Source of the DNA: Planctomycetota bacterium
GTDB taxonomy: Bacteria; Planctomycetota; Phycisphaerae; Sedimentisphaerales; Anaerobacaceae
NCBI GenBank assembly: GCA_014384025.1
Contig: JACNGQ010000155.1
Span: forward strand, 1 to 34,279
Direction: 5' to 3'
Length of the DNA stretch: 34,279 bases
Shown: positions 16,931-24,148 of the stretch, piece by piece
How positions within the stretch are numbered: position 1 is the first letter of the stretch
Layout: every line of letters starts with the position of its first letter
The notes under the pieces: generated by a model
The model's database searches: none
Seen by the model: only the letters and a program-made list of their open reading frames with translations
What the model was told of the DNA's origin: nothing
Program-made: the position numbers and the translations under genes

Positions 16931-17737
16931 ATGATTTCGGTAGTTTGCGTACATAATAACAAAAAAATCTTAAATGACTGTTTATTAAAGAGTCTAAAAA
17001 ATCAAACAGTCAACTTTCAACTTATTACCTTGGACAGTACTGAAGGAAAATTTCGGTCGGCAGCGCAAGCGTTAAATCACGGAGGAGAAGGGGCAATAGG
17101 GAAATACATCATGTTTGTGCATCAGGATGTGGATTTGTGTTCAAACACATGGTTGGAAGAGTCGGAAAAAATATTAGAGTCCATATCCGATTTAGGAATT
17201 GCTGGTGTAGCCGGTATGAGTGTAAATAAAAATTCTAATGGAAAAAGAGGAAGAAATATTATCAAGCATGGAAAGTCGGCAAAAATTTGGTCGTTTGGAA
17301 CTGCCATTCAAAAACCTGAAACTGTACAAACACTCGATGAATGCTTAGTAATAATACCCAAATCTGTATTTGATATGCTCCAGTTTGATGAAAATGTGTG
17401 TGATAACTGGCATATGTATGCGGTGGATTACTGCTTAAGTGTACATGAGGAAGGTTTGGGAGTCTATGCAATACCGATGTTTATATATCACAAATCTACA
17501 GGCGCCACTATCAAGAACCGCCTTAAAGTTGTTTTGTCCATGGGTTGGTTATCTCATGAATATTATCAAACTCTTGATAAGCTTTTAAAAAAACACAAGC
17601 TCCATGTTAAATGGATTTATACAACTGTGGGCGATTGGAATACTTCGTATCCCGTGGCAATACAAAGAATTCAGAAGCTTGCGAAGAGAGGAATGGGATA
17701 TCTAATGAGAAGATTGTTAAGGAACTGCAAAAAGTGA
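16931..17737 (+). CDS. GT2-like glycosyltransferase
   Basis: This 268-residue protein begins MISVVCVHNNKKILNDCLLKS and contains MFVHQDVDLCS, the acidic DVD equivalent to the metal-binding DxD of GT-A enzymes. Family members of this short type (the group whose motif reads F.H.D.D) are found in capsule and exopolysaccharide loci. The C-terminus is basic (YLMRRLLRNCKK), suggesting membrane association. ACGGAG (16917-16922) is a good ribosome site for the ATG. The gene is AT-rich like the preceding one, and its stop lies one base before the TTG of the next frame. Confidence 0.77.
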   Translation: MISVVCVHNNKKILNDCLLKSLKNQTVNFQLITLDSTEGKFRSAAQALNHGGEGAIGKYIMFVHQDVDLCSNTWLEESEKILESISDLGIAGVAGMSVNKNSNGKRGRNIIKHGKSAKIWSFGTAIQKPETVQTLDECLVIIPKSVFDMLQFDENVCDNWHMYAVDYCLSVHEEGLGVYAIPMFIYHKSTGATIKNRLKVVLSMGWLSHEYYQTLDKLLKKHKLHVKWIYTTVGDWNTSYPVAIQRIQKLAKRGMGYLMRRLLRNCKK

Positions 17738-17738
17738 C

Positions 17739-19049
17739 TTGCTCTGGCGTCTTTTCCGTAACCATCAAAGGAAATGTACAGAAGTGAAGCCTGAAACAAT
17801 ATTTGTTACATCTGTTCTTGTCATACTTACGATGACAGTACCTCGGAAGTGGATACTTTTGCCGTTTGTTATGGCGGCCTGCATAGTCCCTCCGGATCAG
17901 CGAATCATTATATTTGATCTGGATTTTACAACCCTTCGATTCTGTATCTTTTTTGCAGTATTGCGTCTTTCTTTGTTCGACGACGTGCGGCGAATTAAAT
18001 GGAATGCCTTTGATAAGCTATTTTTGACCTGGGTTATTGTGGGCGCAGTCGTTTACTGTGTGCAATGGCATAATATGCGTGCTGTTATCTACAAAAGTGG
18101 CGTGCTGTACGATTCTCTGGGACTCTACTGGATATTCAGGATGTCTATCTTCTCCTGGGATGATATTCATCGTGTTGTCAAAATGTTCGCGATTTTTGCG
18201 CTCATCTCTGCACCCCTGATCATCTACGAAAGAGTGACGCTAAATAATCCGTTCGCGCTTTTGGGACGCGTCGCCGGTAACTTTCATGGTGGGCGGATAA
18301 GATGTACAGGTCCTTTTTCGCATTTCATCATGATGGGCTTGTTTTGGGCCAGCCTGGTACCAATATTTGTTTCGTATTTTATGATTCGGCGGTCAAAGTT
18401 ACTTTATGTCTTGGCTTCGTTGAGTGCCTTGGTTTGTGTTATTCTAAGTGCTTCCAGCACCCCGTTAATGACAGTTCTTTCCATAGCTTTCTTTGGAGCA
18501 CTTTGGAAGTATCGCAGCTATGGAAGGACAATCACCCTTGGAATTGGGGCTATGATATTTGCTCTTCATGTTGTTATGGAGGCACCGGTTTGGCATCTCG
18601 TATGTAGAATCAATGTTTATAGTGGGTCAACTGGTTGGCACCGTTTCATTCTTTTTGATCAGTTTGTCAAAAATATCGGGGAATGGTTCTTCTTTGGCTG
18701 TCATGGTGTTGAACATTGGGGTATATACAAAGGCGACATCACAAATCAGTATGTTCTTGAGGGTGTCAGAGGGGGGGCATTAACACTCGTAATATTTATT
18801 ATTCTGGTTGTTCAGGCGGTTTGGATTACCGGGATTTGTTCTATAAAAATTCGAAATCGGGAGAAACGCATTCTTTGCTGGGGATTTTGCGTGTCTATTC
18901 TGGGTCATTGTGTATCTTTTTTTGGGGTCTCCTATTTTGACCAGATTATGTTGTTGTTATACTTTACCCTGGCAATAGTCAGTTTTCTTGAAGGTAAGAA
19001 ACGCCTCAAGTTTGCAACAAAACATCAAACTGCCGTCAAATGTAGTTGA
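17739..19049 (+). CDS. Wzy/O-antigen-ligase-like polytopic membrane protein
   Basis: This 436-residue protein has about ten to twelve hydrophobic segments. A longer extramembrane loop between late helices (around VYSGSTGWHRFILFDQFVKN and NQYVLEGVRGG) is the arrangement seen in Wzy polymerases and O-antigen ligases (Wzy_C family). In a Wzx/Wzy locus it is the natural polymerase candidate, joining repeats on the periplasmic side. The start is uncertain. The TTG at 17739 lies one base after the previous stop. The GTG at 17784 has AAAGGAAA (17767-17774) at good spacing and would give 421 residues. Wzy proteins vary greatly in sequence, so the call rests on topology and context. Confidence 0.72.
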   Translation: MLWRLFRNHQRKCTEVKPETIFVTSVLVILTMTVPRKWILLPFVMAACIVPPDQRIIIFDLDFTTLRFCIFFAVLRLSLFDDVRRIKWNAFDKLFLTWVIVGAVVYCVQWHNMRAVIYKSGVLYDSLGLYWIFRMSIFSWDDIHRVVKMFAIFALISAPLIIYERVTLNNPFALLGRVAGNFHGGRIRCTGPFSHFIMMGLFWASLVPIFVSYFMIRRSKLLYVLASLSALVCVILSASSTPLMTVLSIAFFGALWKYRSYGRTITLGIGAMIFALHVVMEAPVWHLVCRINVYSGSTGWHRFILFDQFVKNIGEWFFFGCHGVEHWGIYKGDITNQYVLEGVRGGALTLVIFIILVVQAVWITGICSIKIRNREKRILCWGFCVSILGHCVSFFGVSYFDQIMLLLYFTLAIVSFLEGKKRLKFATKHQTAVKCS

Positions 19050-19104
19050 TTGTATTTGGGGACAATGTGCAAGTTGCTTTTCTAAAGGATTGCACAAGTA
19101 AAAT

Positions 19105-20070
19105 ATGAGCATTACTGATGTTTCAATCATTGTAGTTAACTGGAATACGCAGGATATTCTCCGAAACTGCCTTAATTCGATATATGAGCAGGGTGGTGAA
19201 GCATCTCTTGAGGTGATTGTCGTAGATAACGCCTCGACCGACGGCTCGGCCGAAATGGTCACGAAAGACTTCCCGCAGGTAATTCTCATTGAGAATTCTG
19301 AGAATCGTGGTTTTGCCGCCGCTAATAACCAGGGAATAGCTGAAGCCAGGGGGCGATATGTTTTGCTACTTAATAGCGATACAGTAATATTGGACAAAGC
19401 GGTTGAAAAAACAATTTCTTTCGCGGATGCACATCCAGAAGCTGCAATTGTTGGATGTCGCGTTCTCAATCCGGACCGGACATTGCAGCCGACCTGCTTT
19501 ATGTTCCCGTCTATATTGAACATGCTGCTCTCAACCACTTACTTATATAAACTCTTCCCGAAGAATAAATTCTTCGGACGCGAACAAATGACATGGTGGA
19601 ACAGGAATGACATAAGGGAAGTGGATGTTGTAACCGGTTGTTTTATGCTTGTCCGGCGTGAGGCGATTGAGCAAGTCGGTACAATGGACGAGCGGTTTTT
19701 TATGTATGGTGAAGAAACGGATTGGTGCTATCATTTCAAAAAGGCCGGCTGGAAAATTATATTCACTCCGGCAGGTGAAATTATACATCTTGGCGGCCAA
19801 AGCAGCAGACAAAAACGATGTGAGATGATACTGCAATTACGTGGCAGTATATTGCTCTTTTTGAAAAAAAATAGAAGTTTTTTGACATACACTTTGGCGT
19901 GCCTGCTGGTGGCACTATTTTTCTTCCTGAGAGTTCCCTATTGGCTGGTCAGGGCAGTGTTTTCGCGCAATAGCAAAAGAAATGACATTTTAATCTCGCG
20001 AACATATTTAACTGGAGCCTGCAAAGCCCTGTTAGGGGCTGGAATTCTGTGTAAAAAAAATGAACGGTAA
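19105..20070 (+). CDS. GT2-family glycosyltransferase (rhamnosyltransferase-like)
   Basis: This 321-residue enzyme has a GT-A domain: DVSIIVVNWNTQDILRNCL, VVDNASTDGSAE, ENRGFAAANNQG and LLLNSDTVI with the metal-binding region. Next come VTGCFMLVRREAI and FFMYGEETDWCYHFKKAG with the late acidic catalytic motif, as in WbbL/rhamnosyltransferase-type GT2 enzymes. A hydrophobic segment near residues 268-285 (YTLACLLVALFFFLRVPYW) is probably a membrane anchor. The gene overlaps the next glycosyltransferase by 11 bases. The donor sugar cannot be fixed from sequence. Confidence 0.88.
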   Translation: MSITDVSIIVVNWNTQDILRNCLNSIYEQGGEASLEVIVVDNASTDGSAEMVTKDFPQVILIENSENRGFAAANNQGIAEARGRYVLLLNSDTVILDKAVEKTISFADAHPEAAIVGCRVLNPDRTLQPTCFMFPSILNMLLSTTYLYKLFPKNKFFGREQMTWWNRNDIREVDVVTGCFMLVRREAIEQVGTMDERFFMYGEETDWCYHFKKAGWKIIFTPAGEIIHLGGQSSRQKRCEMILQLRGSILLFLKKNRSFLTYTLACLLVALFFFLRVPYWLVRAVFSRNSKRNDILISRTYLTGACKALLGAGILCKKNER

Positions 20071-21235
20071 TAATAAACGAATCGACACTATATGCTTCGG
20101 CAGTGAAGACTGGTGGTACCATAATCGTAGCCACGTCGATATGCAGTTGATGAGGCGGTTTGCCCGGATGGGGACGGCTCTTTATGTCAATTCAATCGTT
20201 ATGCAAAAGCCCAGCCTCAAGAAGAACACGGGGGGTGGAAAGAGTTTTACTCATAAATTGATTCGCAAAACAAAAAGCATACTCCGTGGCTTACGCGAAA
20301 GTGGGGCAGGCTTTTGGGTATATAGTCCATTTGCACTGCCGGTGCATCATATTTCATGGGCTCTGTCTTTGAATGAATTACTTTTAAGAAAACAAATAGA
20401 AAAAATCGTACGAAAGCTGGAAATACACGAGCCGATCATTTTGATTGCCTGTCCAACGGCAAGCGATATAGCTATCAATTTGAAGAAGGCAAAATTGATA
20501 TATCTGAAAACCGATGTGTATGAAGAATTTCCTAACGTTGATATTGAATTAATTAGAAAGCATGACCTGAGATTAAAGGCTGTTGCCGATATGACAATAT
20601 TTGTGAGCAGGGCTTTGTATGATGAGGAATTTGGTCAATGCAAGAAAGCGATTTATCTGGACCATGGTGTTGATTTCCATTTATTTGCATCGGCAGCGCA
20701 GGACCCCTACAAACCCGAAGACATTGCCGAAATACCCAAACCGATAGTAGGATTTTTCGGTGAGATTGCCGACTACACGGTAGATATAGGTCTTATTGAG
20801 AAAGTAATAGATTATTTGCCTGGAAAATCCTTCGTATTTGTTGGTGAAACATCGGCAGATTGTTCCGGCTTAGTTGAGAAAGATAATGTATGGATGCTGG
20901 GTAAGAAGCCATATGAGGAAATTCCACACTATGGTAAATGTTTTGATGTGGCAATCATGCCATGGCGGCAGAACCGGTGGATTAAGTTGTGCAATCCAAT
21001 AAAGCTCAAGGAATATTTAGCATTAGGTAAGCCTGTGGTTAGTACACCTTTTTCTGAATTGCAGGGCTTTCGCGATGTGGTGGACGAAGCAAGAAACCCT
21101 GAAGATTTTGCTGAAAGTATCAAAAGAGCAATATCTGAGAATAACTCTGACCTCATTTCCAAAAGAAAAGATAAAGTAAAGAATGAATCTTGGGACATCA
21201 AAGTAAAATTGGTGCTTGAAGAGTTATATGGCTAA
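20060..21235 (+). CDS. GT-B glycosyltransferase (GT1/GT4-like)
   Basis: This 391-residue protein has a short N-terminal domain (TICFGSEDWWYHNRSH) and a GT-B donor domain: PIVGFFGEIADYTVD, FVFVGETSADCSG, NVWMLGKKPYEEIPHY, and IMPWRQNRWIKLCNPIKLKEYLALGKPVVSTPFSE. This layout matches a group of glycosyltransferases common in exosortase-linked exopolysaccharide loci. It starts within the end of the upstream GT2 gene and its own end overlaps the next gene, indicating coupled translation of three consecutive transferases. Confidence 0.85.
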   Translation: MNGNNKRIDTICFGSEDWWYHNRSHVDMQLMRRFARMGTALYVNSIVMQKPSLKKNTGGGKSFTHKLIRKTKSILRGLRESGAGFWVYSPFALPVHHISWALSLNELLLRKQIEKIVRKLEIHEPIILIACPTASDIAINLKKAKLIYLKTDVYEEFPNVDIELIRKHDLRLKAVADMTIFVSRALYDEEFGQCKKAIYLDHGVDFHLFASAAQDPYKPEDIAEIPKPIVGFFGEIADYTVDIGLIEKVIDYLPGKSFVFVGETSADCSGLVEKDNVWMLGKKPYEEIPHYGKCFDVAIMPWRQNRWIKLCNPIKLKEYLALGKPVVSTPFSELQGFRDVVDEARNPEDFAESIKRAISENNSDLISKRKDKVKNESWDIKVKLVLEELYG

Positions 21236-21977
21236 AACCATTAATATTATTGGCACAAAAATAGATAATATAACTTTGGATGAAGCAGTATCTACTATTC
21301 TTAAATGGATAGACAGCCACGACACTCCGCGATACGTGGTGACTCCAAATGTTGATCACATTGTAAGACTACAACATGATAACGAATTCAGGAACATATA
21401 CCAGAACGCCGATTTAGTATTAGCCGATGGAATGCCTTTATTATGGGCGGCAAAGTTCTTGGGAACTCCTCTTCATGAGAAGGTATCCGGATCAGACTTA
21501 TTCACAAAGTTTTGTGAAACTGCGCCGAGGAATAAGTGTAGATTGTTTTTCTTAGGAGGCAATCCGGGAGATGCACAAAAGGCCAAAGAAGTCCTTGTCC
21601 GGCAGAATCCAGGATTACTCGTTGTAGGTGTTTACTGTCCACCATTTGGTTTTGAAAAAGACGAGCAAGAGAAAAAAAAGATAGTTGAACTAATCAAGGC
21701 AGCCAATCCTGACATACTTTTCGTTGGATTGGGGGCACCGAAACAAGAAAAGTGGATATATGAACACTACCAAAAAATCAAAGTTCCAGTAAGTATAGGC
21801 ATAGGTATAAGCTTTTCATTCGCTGCCGGGACAATAAAACGAGCTCCGGTGTGGATGCAAAAAGCAGGCTTAGAATGGTTTTGGCGTATAATGAAGGAAC
21901 CGAGGCGTCTCTGGAAACGTTACTTTGTCGATGACATGAGGTTTTTTGGGTTAGTTTTAAAGCAAAAGCTTTTATAG
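21228..21977 (+). CDS. WecG/TagA/CpsF-family glycosyltransferase
   Basis: This enzyme of about 249 residues carries the family signatures VVTPNVDHIVRL, ADLVLADGMPLLWAAKFLG, LFFLGGNPGDA, PDILFVGLGAPKQEKWI and RAPVWMQKAGLEWFWRIMKEPRRLWKRY. Members (CAZy GT26) transfer ManNAc or ManNAcA-type residues to lipid-linked acceptors. That fits a locus with WbpB/D/E and a 2-epimerase, making this the leading candidate to add the predicted manno-configured acidic sugar (inference). ATG 21228 is preferred: GAAGAG precedes it and it overlaps the previous stop by 8 bases. An in-frame TTG at 21216 would add four residues. Confidence 0.93.
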   Translation: MAKTINIIGTKIDNITLDEAVSTILKWIDSHDTPRYVVTPNVDHIVRLQHDNEFRNIYQNADLVLADGMPLLWAAKFLGTPLHEKVSGSDLFTKFCETAPRNKCRLFFLGGNPGDAQKAKEVLVRQNPGLLVVGVYCPPFGFEKDEQEKKKIVELIKAANPDILFVGLGAPKQEKWIYEHYQKIKVPVSIGIGISFSFAAGTIKRAPVWMQKAGLEWFWRIMKEPRRLWKRYFVDDMRFFGLVLKQKLL

Positions 21978-22044
21978 CTATGAAGCAGTTGATACGATTC
22001 GTCGTTTTCTGAACAAATTACAGGACTAAAACCGGATAAAATTA

Positions 22045-24042
22045 GTGAGTAGAAATCAGTCAATAAAAGCTATTATACTTGTTGGCAGTCGTGATTTTGG
22101 AAGATGTCCCTTAACATCAAAGCTGCCGACCGCTTTGTGGCCGGTGTTGGGAAAGCCCGTCTTAGAACAACTGCTGACTTCTTTAGCCGACCAGGGTATA
22201 AGGCAGGCAGCAATCTGTTCCAATGGTAACGGCTCACAGCTTGTAAAATTGATTCATGCTGATAACCGTTTAGAGTTGAAGTATTTGGATGAACCGCTGC
22301 CGGCCGGTACGGCTGGTTGTATTCGTGATGCTGCCGGCGTTGAAACAGATGCTCTATATCTTGTATTTTCTGCCGGTATAATATGCCCTCCGGTAATCGA
22401 TGTATTGATAAAGGCCCATCGCGAAGGTCAGTCCGATTTGACTGTGATGTTTAATCCCGTAAATAAAAATAGTAAATTACAGGGAGAACCGGCAGGGATT
22501 TATGTCTGTGAAGCCAGTATCCTTAAACACATCCCCAAGGCAGGTTACTTCGATATTAAGGAAGGCTTGATTCCTGAAATGCTCCGTGCAGGCAAAACTA
22601 TTCATGCAGCAACATTGCCAAATCACGCCGGTAATTTTCGAGACCGTCAGGGATATCTATTCGGCATTGCCAATTATCTGAAAAACAAGCCGAAGCTTAA
22701 TTCGGACTTGAAAGCCTGCAAGGGTGACGATTCACAAGCTGTGTGGATATCAGCAAATGCTAAGGTTGAACCGGAAACGCGAATTTGCGGCCCGACTGTT
22801 GTTATGAATGGTGCTCATATCTCAAGTGGAGCGGTCGTTCTTGGGCCGGCCATACTCGGAAAGAATGTTACTGTCGGCGCCGATAGCGTTGTGGTAAACA
22901 GCGTGCTGTGGGATGGTGCAAAGGTAGGCTCGAACTGCCAAATCCGGCGATGTGTACTCGACCATAACTCGACTTTGCAAGCTAATGCCGTTGTGGAGGA
23001 AAAATCAATACTATTTAAGCAGAAGGGAATACTTGAAAAATTTGCTATTCAGGCCTTAAAAGTTACGCACAATAAGGCAGGTAAAATGCAGCATGAATTA
23101 CAACCACTGTTTCGTAAAATCAATGAAAGATTACCAAATTGGATACAATCTCGCAAAACAAGATTTGTTCACTGGCTTGCGGGTGTTCTGGTTCTACTTG
23201 CATTTCTCTGGTGTTATAAGGCCGGATTTGAAGACCTTTGGAATATATGGCATAGAAGTGATGAGTATTCCAGTGGTTTTTTAGTCCCTTTTCTGGCTGT
23301 CTATATTCTGTGGTCAAGACGTCATGAAATTGCTCAGTGCAGAATCAAACCTGCTGTTTGGGGTTTGCTTGCTTTTATAGCTGCTCAGGCCGCCAGAGTT
23401 TTTGGGCTTTTCAATATGTACAGCTCAGCTGAAAGATTATCCATCGTTTTAACTATCGCTGCCTTGATACTGCTTCTGTTCGGCTGGCAGCTTCTCCAAA
23501 AGGTATCAACAGTATTGTTATTTCTGTGTTTGATGTTGCCCTGGCCCAATCGTGTCCAGGCTGCCGTTACGTTGCCTTTACAGAGTTGGGCAACTTCATC
23601 TGCGGTATTTTGTCTTGAGGTGGTAGGTTACGATGTTATACGGGAAGGTAATGTTATTCATATCGGTGGTATAAAGGTTGCAGTTGCTGAAGCCTGTAAC
23701 GGCCTGAGAATGATCACAGCTTTTTTTGTTATTAGCGGTCTGGTTGCTCTACTTGTAAAACGAGCATGGTGGGAAAAACTGTTGGTTCTGATTTCGAGCC
23801 TGCCTATTGCCTTGTTATGTAACACTATTCGATTAGCAATAACCGCAATGTTTTTCACGATACTCAAAGGGGAGTATTGGGAAAAGTTATTCCACGATTT
23901 TGGCGGATATGCAATGATGCCATTAGCTCTTGCGGCTATGGTTGCTGAGCTTTGGCTTTTGAAAAAACTAACCACACTTCCAGACAAGGAAGAAGCTATA
24001 ATAATCACACGGCAAATGGGCGAAAAATCCCAGGAGCAATAA
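22045..24042 (+). CDS. fusion: degenerate sugar nucleotidyltransferase + LbH + exosortase
   Basis: This is a 665-residue three-part protein. Residues 1-220 resemble a GlmU/mannose-1-phosphate guanylyltransferase-type nucleotidyltransferase (KAIILVGSRDFGRCPLTS), but the usual catalytic PK is PT (KLPTALWPV) and the metal-binding GD is absent (LVFSAGIICPP). Residues about 235-330 are hexapeptide-like left-handed beta-helix repeats (LGKNVTVGADSVVVNS). From about 375 onward comes a polytopic exosortase domain with the catalytic triad C551 (AEACNGLR), R596 (NTIRL) and H617 (FHDFGG). Exosortases cleave sorting-signal proteins at the inner membrane. The start is GTG at 22045 with a weak upstream GGA. 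No stop or frameshift separates the parts, so the fusion is real in this sequence. Confidence 0.88.
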   Translation: MSRNQSIKAIILVGSRDFGRCPLTSKLPTALWPVLGKPVLEQLLTSLADQGIRQAAICSNGNGSQLVKLIHADNRLELKYLDEPLPAGTAGCIRDAAGVETDALYLVFSAGIICPPVIDVLIKAHREGQSDLTVMFNPVNKNSKLQGEPAGIYVCEASILKHIPKAGYFDIKEGLIPEMLRAGKTIHAATLPNHAGNFRDRQGYLFGIANYLKNKPKLNSDLKACKGDDSQAVWISANAKVEPETRICGPTVVMNGAHISSGAVVLGPAILGKNVTVGADSVVVNSVLWDGAKVGSNCQIRRCVLDHNSTLQANAVVEEKSILFKQKGILEKFAIQALKVTHNKAGKMQHELQPLFRKINERLPNWIQSRKTRFVHWLAGVLVLLAFLWCYKAGFEDLWNIWHRSDEYSSGFLVPFLAVYILWSRRHEIAQCRIKPAVWGLLAFIAAQAARVFGLFNMYSSAERLSIVLTIAALILLLFGWQLLQKVSTVLLFLCLMLPWPNRVQAAVTLPLQSWATSSAVFCLEVVGYDVIREGNVIHIGGIKVAVAEACNGLRMITAFFVISGLVALLVKRAWWEKLLVLISSLPIALLCNTIRLAITAMFFTILKGEYWEKLFHDFGGYAMMPLALAAMVAELWLLKKLTTLPDKEEAIIITRQMGEKSQEQ

Positions 24043-24148
24043 CAATACACATGGAACCTGCTTGTGGCGGGCCATTTCAAAAAACATTGCAAAATATTGT
24101 GCTCGAAATCTGATTATTATTACAAATCACAGATGGAGGTATAAAAGA

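Noticed and set aside
18957-19538. 193-codon antisense frame
   Set aside because: It is a shadow of the GT2 gene with well-conserved motifs on the plus strand.
24062-24148. Upstream TTG start for the Wzc-like gene, adding 29 residues
   Set aside because: GGAGG with a 9-base spacer clearly supports ATG 24149, and the extra residues are not family-like.
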